Origin: Aplysia californica
Lineage: Eukaryota > Mollusca > Gastropoda > Aplysiida > Aplysiidae
Direction: 5' to 3'
DNA length: 64,000 nt
Assembly: GCF_000002075.1 (NCBI RefSeq)
Contig: NW_004797879.1
Location: forward strand, 158,927 to 222,926
Positions 24,241-34,515 of this stretch are shown one piece after another. The translations under genes were made by a program, and so were the position numbers. Within the stretch, counting starts at the first letter, position 1; each line of letters starts with the position of its first letter. Under the pieces are notes generated by a model. It was not told the origin of the DNA and made no database searches. It saw nothing but the letters and a program-made list of their open reading frames with translations.

Positions 24241-24415
24241 GTTTTAGTAGAGGTTTTACTGCGCTCACAACTGCATAAGGTCATATGAGCGCCAGAAGAT
24301 AAGAGGTGTTACAAGAGAGTAACAAACATAAAAAAGAAGGAGGGGAGATAGGAACGATAGATGTTTGATAGGAAAGAAGGAGCAAACCACACCAGAGCAC
24401 CCGCCAACCACCCAC
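24241..24415 (-). mobile_element. SINE-A copy 5
   Basis: Reverse orientation: GTTTTAGTAGAGGTTTTACT at the low end (3' tail), CATAAGGTCATATGAGCGCC, and CGCCAACCACCCAC at the high end (5' end). Confidence 0.8.
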
Positions 24416-24694
24416 TTGCAAAACACAACATTAAAAGCAACTGGGTCAAACACACACAAAGGAGAACAACATTCATTTCCATGTACCAATTGCTTTATTT
24501 CTTTGTAAATGCAAGATGGAAAACGTTCATCGCAAAGAAGATTGCATCAAGGACATTGGCACATACCACATTAAATTTTTTTTTGCAACTGTAAAAAAAT
24601 CAAAACATGTTATTTCACAAGGAGTTAACTGGCAGGCGAAAACCTCCGACAAGTCCGTTACTGTAAGATTATGTGGAGTGTCTGTTTACATACA

Positions 24695-24812
24695 TGTGCG
24701 GCATCGTGGTGAAATCAGGCGCTCGTCAAAATAATGAAATCAAAGATATCAGAATTTTTCCTCCAATTTGACCATTTTAAAAATGATTTGTTTTTTTTGT
24801 CATGACACATAT
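24695..24812 (+). mobile_element. MITE-C copy 5, internally deleted
   Basis: Left end GTGCGGCATCGTGGTGAAAT with TCAGGCGCTCGTCAAAATAA, like copies 3 and 4, then only about 70 bp and a right end TCATGACAC next to ATATGTG. Most of the interior is missing. Confidence 0.55.
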
Positions 24813-24984
24813 GTGCACAAAGTGTGTAGGAGTCTTGGCTGGAAACTTTCCCTCTCCATTTTGATATGGATACGTTGGAAGAGCTCATTTATTATCACCA
24901 GCAGGTCTTGAGGTCACTTCACTTGACTCCAATAGTAACTGGGGAAAAATAAAAAATCCAAAATTTAGAGTTTTCATTTGACAA

Positions 24985-25115
24985 CGGAGCAGTGCTCTGA
25001 CAAAACTATGATGGTCATTAAGTGCTAGGATTAAGAATAAAACAAGAGAAAAAGAAAAGCAGGAGCACTTCATCCCCAAAATAGGACACTGGGCAAAGAG
25101 GAAAAGCAACAAAAA
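24985..25115 (-). repeat. Repeat B-like copy, reverse strand
   Basis: Read on the reverse strand: pyrimidine-rich body, then CTAGCACTTAATGACCATCA, matching the right-hand B motif. Ends not defined. Confidence 0.4.
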
Positions 25116-25214
25116 CAAAAACCGAAGATGCTGACTAAAATTTTGCCAGTTTTCCCCCCATAACTCAGCAGTCTGGGGGGGGAAAAAACAAGAACAAAAA
25201 AAACATTACATATA

Positions 25215-25643
25215 TAGTGGAAACCTTATATTACAGGCCCGGTAACAACAGGGATCCGGAAATAACAGGGATTTTTAAAATCCCCGTTTTTTTCCTACTC
25301 TTTGTCTCTATTAAACGTTATCGGCAATAACAGGGCCTCATCAGAACCCAATCGGTCATAGCAGGGACAAAGGCTCTTTAACAATAATGTAAAAAGAGAG
25401 AGACGAGAGAGAGAAAGAGTAACGCAGTGATGGAGCAAGCCCATGCAAGTCACGCCACTGCAAGCACACGCAGCGGGTGAAGTGAGAGAGGGCTGTGGTG
25501 TGTTGCAAGATTCAATCTAACCCTAGCCTTGTTGGATTAGTCCACAAATGCTCACTTCCCTTGCAGTACTTATTTAACAGGGATCTGATATAACAAGACT
25601 TTTTCTCTGGTCCCACCATCCCTGTTATATCAGGTTTCCACTA
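25215..25643. mobile_element. Small pogo-like MITE (429 bp)
   Basis: Ends TAGTGGAAACCTTATATTAC and (reverse complement) TAGTGGAAACCTGATATAAC, flanked by TA. Internal AACAGGG motifs are repeated near both ends. No coding capacity. Confidence 0.82.
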
Positions 25644-25649
25644 TAATTA

Positions 25650-26205
25650 AAATGTACGGCCAAATAATACCTCTACTCAGGGCCACCTTTAAGATAGATA
25701 AGATCTCTAGTTTTTGATGCGTCTGTAATTATGGAGGCCATACACGTCTGGACTTGCACCAAACAGCTTTCAGGTGGTGTGTTTTTGCTACTGTTGTGCA
25801 GTGGGGCATTTTTACGCACTACTCATTGAGCCCCTATGCTGTGATCTTCTGGGCCACATAATCACCAGTGTCAATGGTCGTGCCCAGTCCCAGCCTTTGC
25901 ACCACGAGCTGAAGGCTTTTTCAGACCCAGTTGGAAATGCCTTTCACTTTTACTTTTACTTTCACTTTCAAGTGTGAGGCAAAGACTAAGGTGTCAAAAC
26001 AATTAATTTTCACTGGGTAAAAATTATGGTGAATGCCACTGACAAAATCATTAATGGGATATTATTAGTTCCCGGTAAACAACAAGATCTGATGCTCCAG
26101 CAGCAGAGTTATTTCAGTTATTGACAAAGGCAAACATATTTCTAGAAAGGCAGCCAGTATTTTCACAGCCTGTCGCGGAAAAAAAATTGCCCGCTTTCAC
26201 GACTT
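25650..26205. other. Gene-free stretch
   Basis: No exon recognised. An open frame at 25774-25977 has no recognisable domain. (CTTTTA)-like low complexity occurs near 25940. Confidence 0.4.
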
Positions 26206-26525
26206 GTGTCAACAGAGAAGTCTTTACAAGGAATCAGACTTAGACTGCTCACCTCTCTAGCTTCAACAGCACAAGGTCTGCTTCGACTATCAAGGCACCC
26301 CAAAATAGCAGGTCGCAAGAGAGTGACAAACATACAAAAGAAGTAGAGGAAAATGACAATAGTAAGGATCAGGAAAGAAAAAGCAGCAGTTCCCTGTTGT
26401 AGATCAGACACAGTTATGAGCATGACATGAGTCAGCCCATTTACAAATCTATTATGCTTGAACGAGAAACGCCCCCCCCTTGGGAATGGCCTAAAGACAC
26501 TACAGTCAATGGCACTGCTCCGGGG
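26206..26525 (-). repeat. SINE-E copy 1 (mosaic repeat)
   Basis: About 320 bp closely matching 29008-29325. On the reverse strand its middle, TTTTGTATGTTTGTCACTCT, CTTGCGACC, is the counterpart of the SINE-A middle (TATGTTTGTTACTCTCTTGT). The shared SINE tail is missing in this copy. Confidence 0.65.
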
Positions 26526-26605
26526 GGTTCTCTGCCCTCTGAAAGCTATGCTTCGATCTCTCTCTCTCAATAAGAATAGCCGAGGCAAATCTCCATCCCT
26601 TCGAA

Positions 26606-26820
26606 ATGGGACGAATTTTTAAATCGCATCGTGAGTTTGAGGAAGAATTTTGGAAGAACTGCGGTATAACGTATGTTTTTCAGCAAAAAATCCTCGAAAT
26701 CAGTGACCGCAAAGAACAACACAATCAAAGACGAGTCGAAACACTACCTGGCGGAGTGGATGAACTTCAAGTTCAACCTGTTCTTGATTTGTAAACAGTA
26801 ATATTGAAGTTGAAGCTACA
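26606..26820 (+). pseudogene. Possible fragment of a ZSWIM/MULE-type N-terminal domain
   Basis: Starts ATGGGACG and reads GRIFKSHREFEEEFWKNCG; after an apparent one-base frame change it continues FFSKKSSKSVTAKNNTIKDE and then HYLAEWMNFKFNLF, ending at a stop. The pattern of an F.S..EFE.EF opening, S.KS...NN..K....YL.EW, resembles the N-terminal domain of ZSWIM1/3-like proteins, which derive from Mutator-like transposases. This rests on recalled pattern only. It could equally be a decayed transposase piece or chance. Confidence 0.3.
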
Positions 26821-27917
26821 ACAGCACGAGCAGAGACACACCAAAGACACTGCACTAAGTCTTCATTTTTATAAGTTTCTTGGTGGTAGGCCCTATATCT
26901 TATTTGTAACATCAATTTAGAGGGTTGAAATCATACAGATCGATGTTTTCATTCAAGGTTAGATCTCGAGTCTTCCTTACTTAGTTAGACCTAGGCCTAC
27001 CCCTAGAGCTCTCTCTGGCTAAGTGCGGCAAAGGATTGCTGGCGATGACTAGACCTACAATCTAGGCCTACTCAAGCCTACTGAGACAATAGATCAAGAT
27101 CTACCTGCGCATTTTTTTTTTTACATGTTCTTGTACTTGCACAAAAGCTCTTCTTCAAGAAACATGAAAGTAGAGCTCAGATGTAGCCCACATCACATAA
27201 CATGGAATGAGATGAGCCTTTTAATGACAGATATTTAAAGCTTTCCGAGGGTTGGAAATGACGTTTTTCTCTCTCTCTTCAAAGTTTTTTTAAAAACATG
27301 TTGCGGCATAGATGATGAGGCAGCAGTTACAGAATTCGGGATGGAGGCTACAGGTTTCGCAAGGGAAAGTTGGAAGCACTCTCGGCACACATCGTAAATC
27401 CGGTAGTTTTGACATCTTAATTGGAATGACAGTAGAACAGGTTCAAAATCTGAAACTAAATCTAGATCTACCGAAAAAAAAAAACCCTGTATTTTAGGTA
27501 ATAGGCCTAGACCTCTGCGGTAAGAGGCAGTATGTCTTCGACAGGTCGTGAAAACACGCATACATTTTTTTTCTACAACATGTCGTGAAAATACCGGCTG
27601 CCTTCTAGAAAATAGCATATATCGTACAAAGAATTAGTTCCTTGTAAAATAAAGACAGAAATATCCTCACAATTCTTTCACACACTCAACCTAGAAACGA
27701 AATTGGAAATCTTTGAAAACAAAACTCTGTGAATAAAAAGGTGACTGCAAATCAGGCCCCTGATTGTTAATGTGTTACTGCCCCATTGACACCATTAGAA
27801 TTATTCAAGGGTCCTTCGGTGATAAGCCATGCTGCTGATTGAGACAACATCCAACAGACTGGGGGAAAAAAAACCCTGACAAAGAAACTTCTCCACTCAG
27901 GAACTGAATAACATCTT
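26820..27917. other. Gene-free stretch
   Basis: No exon recognised. Overlapping frames at 27235-27618 (-) and 27312-27497 (+) have no identifiable domain. CTAGATC/TAGGCCTA motifs, common in this genome, are dense near 26940-27090. Confidence 0.4.
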
Positions 27918-28096
27918 GTTTGTTTTAGTAAGTGTTTCACGGCACTTGCCGCAAAATAAGGTCATATAAGTGCCGAAGATTAGAGGTGTTACAAGACAGT
28001 AACAAACAAAAACAAAAAAGGAGGGGAGATAAGGACGATAGACGTTTGATAGGAAATAAGAAGCAAACAAAACTAGAGCACCCGCCAACCACTCAC
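27918..28096 (-). mobile_element. SINE-A copy 6
   Basis: A 179-bp complete unit with perfect 11-bp target duplications AATAACATCTT at 27907-27917 and 28097-28107. The 5' end is at the high coordinate (GTGAGTGGTTGGCGGGTGCT), the 3' tail at the low coordinate. Confidence 0.92.
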
Positions 28097-28472
28097 AATA
28101 ACATCTTCAGAGCATGCAAAGGCGAACAGTCTTACATCACAAATACCAGTTGTTGGGTTTTCCCCCCCAGCATGACATTTGCTGAAACTTACCATCAGAA
28201 GTTCTTGGCACAGTTCATCAAGCAGGCATCAGAGACGCATCAGGGAATCTTAAGACTGTGTAGAGAATAGCACAATCTGTGGAGAATTTGAACATTCCTT
28301 TGATTAGTTCACTTTTGTAGCTCTCACATCACACTTCCCAAGTACAATACATAAAGAAAGTTCAAGTAGGACCTATTGCTTCTATTTGAGCAGCAGCCAT
28401 TTCTGACAGGTTTTTGCCCCCTACCAATCTCAATTCTTTGCATACCATTGTTGCCTGCAAGTGTTTCGTTTT

Positions 28473-28650
28473 TTAGTTTTAGTAGAGGTTTTATGGCACT
28501 CGCAACTGGTTAAGGTCATATAAGCGCCAGAAGATTAGGTGTTACAAGAGAGTAACAGACATAAAATAGAAGGGGAGATATATAAGGACGATAGATGTTT
28601 GATAGGAAAGAAGAAGCAAACCACACCAGAGCACCCGCCAACCATCCACA
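28473..28650 (-). mobile_element. SINE-A copy 7
   Basis: 3' tail GTTTTAGTAGAGGTTTTATG at the low end, CATATAAGCGCCAGAAG, and GCACCCGCCAACCATCCAC at the high end. Target duplication not clear. Confidence 0.75.
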
Positions 28651-28944
28651 GTGTGAGAACGGTAGTGCAGTCAAACGCGGAGTTGGAGAGGCCATCTACG
28701 CTAAATGCACAGCCAGGACAAGCATACTTCTGTGCTCATGCTTAGGACACACTAGAGTTTGTTCCTTTGAGTAGGTGTTTTACGGCACTATCGAATCAGT
28801 TCTGGTCACCACACTAGAGTACTAGAGAGTCAGTTTAGAAAGTTAGACGGAAAAGAAACCCACATTGACATGAAATGTCACTTTGGGAATTTGACTTCTG
28901 GCGCTGGGAAACTGAGAAAAATGACACAGAGAGATTTTTTAAAA

Positions 28945-29325
28945 AAAATAGTAGAGTGTTTTACGGAGTTTGCAACTGCATAAGGTCATATGAGCACCAA
29001 GGGGTGGGTGTCAACAGAGAAGTCTTTACAGGGAATCAGACTTAGACTGCTCACCTCTCTAATTTCAACAGCACAAAGTCTGCTTCGACCACCCCAAAAT
29101 AGCAGGTCACAAGAGAGTGACTAACATACAAAAGAAGTAAAGGAAAATAACAATAGTAAGGATCAGGAAAGAAAAAGCAACAGTTCCCTGTTGTAGATCA
29201 GGCACAGTTATGAGCGTGACATGAGTCAGCCCATTTACAATTCTACTATGCTTGAACGAGAAATGTCCCCACTTTGGGAATGGCGTAAAAACACTTCAGT
29301 CAGAGGCACTGCGCGCGCGGGGGTG
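28945..29325 (-). mobile_element. SINE-E copy 2 with the shared SINE tail
   Basis: At the low end (3' side) GTGTTTTACGGAGTTTGCAA and CATAAGGTCATATGAGCACC match the SINE-A and tRNA-SINE tail. The body from 29008 matches SINE-E copy 1. This ties SINE-E to the same tail family. Confidence 0.65.
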
Positions 29326-29800
29326 GGGTGGGGGGGTGTAAGAGAGAGATTGAAGATGAGTCAGAAAGGGGGGTGTTGTCTGCCTGTTTCAGGAGTAGAG
29401 AGCAGGAGAACTGTGTTTCTTAATATTTTCAAAATTCACTTTGAAACAAATCAATACATCTCATGAGCACCCTCAATAAACAGGATAACCAGCAGTGGGA
29501 ATTTTTCCAACTTCTTTGTAGTAATGGTGTTATGCCACAACCGTGTAGCTGGAAAAAAATACATCAACTTTTTTTTTGCTCTGTAACCCATTGCTCAGAT
29601 CAATCGGTAGGTTCTCAATAAAAATTAAAAAACCAGCATTGCCATATATACTAATACATGTACTATACATAGTAAGTCTATAAAAAGATCTGTGGGGTCA
29701 CATTTGTGTATTCTCTTATCATTTTACTCAGAAGACTTTTTGTGTGCTAAACACCGTCGACGTAAAATTTGATTAAAAGAAATTCTTCTCACCTGTATAT

Positions 29801-30063
29801 GAGTGTCCATCCATCACGATCTAATCGTGGCGCCATGAGTGTCCATCCATCACGATCTTGTCATGGCGTGGCGTCGTGAGTGTCCATCCATCACAATCTT
29901 GTCGTGGCGGTGGCCTCGTGAGTGTCTATCACAATCTTGTCATGGCGTCGTCATGAGTGTCCATCCATCACAATCTTGTCGTGGCGGTGGCGTCGTAAGT
30001 GTCCATCCATCACAATCTTGTCGTGGCGGTGGCGTCGTGAGTGTCCATCCATCACGATCTTGT
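29801..30063. repeat. Minisatellite, about 7 units of 35-42 bp
   Basis: Units begin GAGTGTCCATCCATCAC and continue AATCTTGTCGTGGCGGTGGC. Two units are shortened. Open frames across it are by-products of the repeat. Confidence 0.93.
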
Positions 30064-30237
30064 CCACAGTTCAGGCAGCAGAAGACACAAACATTGTCCA
30101 TGGCATCCCCAGCTCAGTAAAACCTGAGAAAAATTGTAAACCCGTATGAGTCAGTGTAAATCAAAATGAACTCTTCTGTAGGTACTGAGTGCATCAAACC
30201 TATCAAACCACTAGGACAGTTCTACAAACTTTTTAAA

Positions 30238-31363
30238 AAATCAAAGAGTCACAGACAATAAGCGATACAATATATATATATACCATGAAATAATAAGCCC
30301 TCAACCGCATTACGACATTCTTGTCTCGGACAGGACTGTCTTGTCCCACCGTCGATTTTTTGCATGTCAAAACAGATACCGCACTAGGACAGGACTGATC
30401 CGGCGCATAAGGCGGCTTCTTTGTTGTTGCCCAAGGCGGAGTTAAAAATGCATTCGAAAAATTTCCTAAATATTGTCCAAATAAAAAATAATAATCGTGG
30501 TCAGCGACCCGAAACTAGCAAAAATCACATGAGGAACGCAAGCCCCATTACGAAGATAAATTATATTTTTTGTGTGCATGTCTGTTTCACCATTCAGCCG
30601 GTTTAGATTGCATCTTGTCTTTTATATCCCAATCGCAATAGACGTAGAGAACAACAGCCTTGCTGTACAAACATGGTTTGCTTTCCACTGCACAAATAAA
30701 GTTTTCTATCCAATTTGGATCAACATCCATTTTGATGAGAATAGACTGATTAGAAGCAACCGAGCGACTGCAGCTGACAATAAAGTTGAGAATCGATATG
30801 CAAAACACAACCATTGGGGCCTACTGCACCGTGTTGTGTGTAGCAGCTTTGACTTTCCTGCAAATGTGAAACGCACCGGGTGACCTTGATATTCAACTTC
30901 ACCATTGACGATCAATTAAAAAATAAAATTATTCGCTAAAATTTACATAGTATCGCATCAAATCAGGTTCCCAGCATGCCATTTTGCTTATTTTGAGACA
31001 CTGAATCCGAATATGAAGTTTTGAAATGCGATAATTATTTAAAAAATTTTATGCCCTAAGTTTAATCCTGCGCGGCAGAAATTTTTTTAAGTGATTATAT
31101 GTCACAATGCACAAGCTCCACGGTCTTCACAGCAGGCGTCACCAAGTCTGGGACAGTTTTGTCCTAATGCGGTAGGTGGCTACATTTCTCTATTTCACTC
31201 CTGTCTCACCGAGTTTGTAGCAATTCAGTATTCACAACTGCTTGGGACTCAAATCGACAAGAATGTCCTGTCCCAATCAGTGCGGTACATTACACTCTAA
31301 TTCAAAGGTTTCAAACTCCAGTATCCCGGGATGAACTGTCGTAGTGCGGTAGAGGCCTAAGGC
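30238..31363. repeat. Left copy of a 1.1-kb duplication next to an N gap
   Basis: Matches 31464-32582 nearly base for base, including about 60 bp of flank before the transposon it contains. Differences are few (for example AATAAGCCC against AATAAAACC, and an extra short TA-rich stretch near 31226). It stops exactly at the N run. Confidence 0.93.
30298..31356. mobile_element. Non-autonomous DNA transposon with sub-terminal motif repeats (copy 1)
   Basis: 1,059 bp. Ends CCTCAACCGCATTACGACA and (reverse complement) CCTCTACCGCACTACGACA, with TAAG on both sides as a possible duplication. The motif ACCGCAYTANGACA recurs inside the left end near 30379 and inverted near 31165 and 31267, the layout expected of transposase binding sites. 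No transposase frame. Confidence 0.72.
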
Positions 31364-31463
31364 NNNNNNNNNNNNNNNNNNNNNNNNNNNNNNNNNNNNN
31401 NNNNNNNNNNNNNNNNNNNNNNNNNNNNNNNNNNNNNNNNNNNNNNNNNNNNNNNNNNNNNNN
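31364..31463. other. Assembly gap, exactly 100 N
   Basis: A round-number N run is a placeholder of unknown true length. Frames crossing it are meaningless. Confidence 0.99.
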
Positions 31464-32582
31464 AAATCAAAAAGCCACAGACAATAAGCGATACAGTATA
31501 TATATACACCATGAAATAATAAAACCTCAACCGCATTACGACATTCTTGTCTCGGACAGGACTGTCTTGTCCCACCGTCGATTTTTTGCATGTCAAAACA
31601 GATACCGCACTAGGACAGGACTGATCCGGCGCATAAGGCGGCTTCTTTGTTGTTGCCCAAGGCGGAGTTAAAAATGCATTCGAAAAATTTCCTAAATATT
31701 GTCCAAATAAAAAATAATAATCGTGGTCAGCGACCCGAAACTAGCAAAAATCACATGAGGAACGCAAGCCCCATTACGAAGATAAATTATATTTTTTGTG
31801 TGCATGTCTGTTTCACCATTCAGCCGGTTTAGATTGCATCTTGTCTTTTATATCCCAATCGCAATAGACGTAGAGAACAACAGCCTTGCTGTACAAACAT
31901 GGTTTGCTTTCCACTGCACAAATAAAGTTTTCTATCCAATTTGGATCAACATCCATTTTGATGAGAATAGACTGATTAGAAGCAACCGAGCGACTGCAGC
32001 TGACAATAAAGTTGAGAATCGATATGCAAAACACAACCATTGGGGCCTACTGCACCGTGTTGTGTGTAGCAGCTTTGACTTTCCTGCAAATGTGAAACGC
32101 ACCGGGTGACCTTGATATTCAACTTCACCATTGACGATCAATTAAAAAATAAAATTATTCGCTAAAATTTACATAGTATCGCATCAAATCAGGTTCCCAG
32201 CGTGCCATTTTGCTTATTTTGAGACACTGAATCCGAATATAAAGTTTTGAAATGCGATAATTATTTTAAAAATTTTATGCCCTAAGTTTAATCCTGCGCG
32301 GCAGAAATTTTTTTAAGTGATTATATGTCACAATGCACAAGCTCCACGGTCTTCACAGCAGGCGTCACCAAGTCTGGGACAGTTTTGTCCTAATGCGGTA
32401 GGTGGCTACATTTCTCTATTTCACTCCTGTCTCACCGAGTTTGTAGCGATTCACAACTGCTTGGGACTCAAATCGACAAGAATGTCCTGTCCCAATCAGT
32501 GCGGTACATTACACTCTAATTCAAAGGTTTCAAACTCCAGTATCCCGGGATGAACTGTCGTAGTGCGGTAGAGGCCTAAGGC
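31464..32582. repeat. Right copy of the duplication beside the gap
   Basis: Near-identical partner of 30238-31363, continuing at 32583 into different sequence. Contains copy 2 of the transposon at 31525-32576. Confidence 0.93.
31525..32576. mobile_element. Non-autonomous DNA transposon (copy 2 of the duplicated segment)
   Basis: Same ends and inner motifs as the element at 30298. It differs mainly by a short deletion where copy 1 has a second TTCA in GTAGCAATTCAGTATTCAC. Probably the same locus assembled twice rather than a second insertion. Confidence 0.7.
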
Positions 32583-34384
32583 CCTTACAGGTTCACTTTG
32601 TTCACTGTCTCAGCATCAAGTTCATCGAAGGACATAAGAATAACATACCATGGTCACTTCAATTCCAACATACTACAAGACCCATATCTCGAGTCCGAGT
32701 ACGACTTCATGTTCAAGGTGTTTTAGTTTTAGTCCCAAAGGGAAAAAATGTGGCAGGAGTAAAAGTTTCCTTTGTTCTCCTTGATCCTGGTTCGGTTACA
32801 AGTGTCAAAAAAATGAAACATCAGGCAGAAACATGGGTGCAGTAGTTGTTGACTCGCACATATTTCTGAAAACTGTTTTAGTTTTAACACATTATCGTTT
32901 TTTCCCCAGTTGCTATTGAAACCTTTCTGCCAACAAAACAGCCTGTAGTTTGAATGTAAAGGGTGGGGGCCTGGCATTTTGGGTGATCCAAGAGTCACAT
33001 TTTCAAATGCCTAAACAATAATATATATATATATGAATATGATACAACTCCTTTATCATTTACTAGCATCTGTGGATAAGGGAGTTGTTTCTCCAAAGTA
33101 AGCAGTTCCACAGCAACGGTTTTGCTCCTTCTCTGATAACTCCATACTTCCCTGTTGACTTTTATATCTTTCTTCCTTGATCATGAAAGCAAAAGATCAG
33201 TTGGATTCCATGCCATAAAGCTATACTCATCTTAGACTTAAGTTCTAAAAAATTTAAATATAATAAAGATCATAGACATGCCTAATTGGCTCACCATGGA
33301 TTTTTTGTAGGCTTCTAAAATGTATTTCAGTAGTTGTCTCCCTCCTGAATAGGAGTGCTACAGCAGCAGGTCTAAAGCGTTACTTACGTCAGAGCTCCCA
33401 ACAGAGGCAGTACAAACAATCAAACAGCAGCCCAGATCAGTTCCTCTATCCTCCTTTTCCAATGATTGTTTTCGTTCTTGTACGAGTCTCCTGTTGTAAT
33501 CCTTACTGCTTCTCTCCAGCTTTCTCCAGCCTTCTCATCATCTGCGTCCACCTCCAGGATTCTCTTGGGGTTAGCTTTGTTTCAAATTTTTTTGATTCAA
33601 ACCAATTGCAGAGCATCGTGTAGACCAAGACAAAAATGTTAAATAACATTCTGAATATGCCGAAGTAAAAAGCAAAATTCAGCTTTTATTTATTCATGTC
33701 AGAAACCATTGTGGTTTGTGGTGAGGGATAACTTTCTCCCTACTACAATTCCAATTCATAATTTGAATTCTCATACAAATAAAAGTGTCTTTTCTTACAG
33801 TTTTGTCATCTTGTCCTCAATTCATCAGTCGTTGTCACCAATACCTTGGGAACCAGACATATTATGGTTCTAAAACACAAAGAATATATAATAATATATT
33901 GGGTGTCACAAACATGTACTGCTATAGTCCCATGTGATTCAATACCTGGGCAGCAGACAGACCTCATGTGTAGACAGTAGGACAACCATTTTTTTCTCTT
34001 TCAAAGCAATCTAAGTACCTTTTTTTTACCCGTGATAGTAAATGTTTAACACCTCCATTGACACAATTCAGATCATTCAGGAAGTGGGCAGCTTTCACCC
34101 TGTGGTCAGCAAATCTCGGGTTGAACTGAACACATCATCCCAGCAGATAGATATTTTACCTTTCATATCCAAACTGCTGTAAACACATCAGACCATGTAC
34201 TTCCGTTTCCAGAATCCAAATACAATACCTTCAACTTCAACACCAATGATAGGTAACTTACACCACAAACTCATCTCCATGTTCGCCATGACCATTGACA
34301 GTGTGTACTCTTCTCAACTTGTGAGTCTCTTATTATAACATTCTCTGAACCCAATTTTTAAAAACTGGCGCAGCCATAACAGCA

Positions 34385-34515
34385 GTGTAGATGGCAGAGA
34401 TTCGATGATGCCATCCGCAGGTCCTACTTTTTCCTTTCCCTCTTTTATTCCCGTTATATACCTTTTCCAGGCATTAAATGACCACTATTCTGTTGATGTG
34501 CCTTTCTTTACTCCC
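34385..34515 (+). repeat. Repeat B copy
   Basis: GATTCGATGATGCCATCCGC head, GGTCCTACTTTTTCCTTTCC body, CCAGGCATTAAATGACCACT and TTGATGTGCCTTTCTTTACT. One of the clearest copies and useful as a consensus guide. Confidence 0.6.

Noticed and set aside
27235-27618. 127-codon reverse frame
   Set aside because: No recognised domain, no repeat or splice support; overlaps another frame on the opposite strand.
29839-30149. Open frames with repeated HPSQSCRGGG-type residues
   Set aside because: They are translations of the 35-42 bp minisatellite; no start, splice or codon evidence of a gene.
31277-31596. Open frames crossing the gap
   Set aside because: They include the 100 N and have no meaning.
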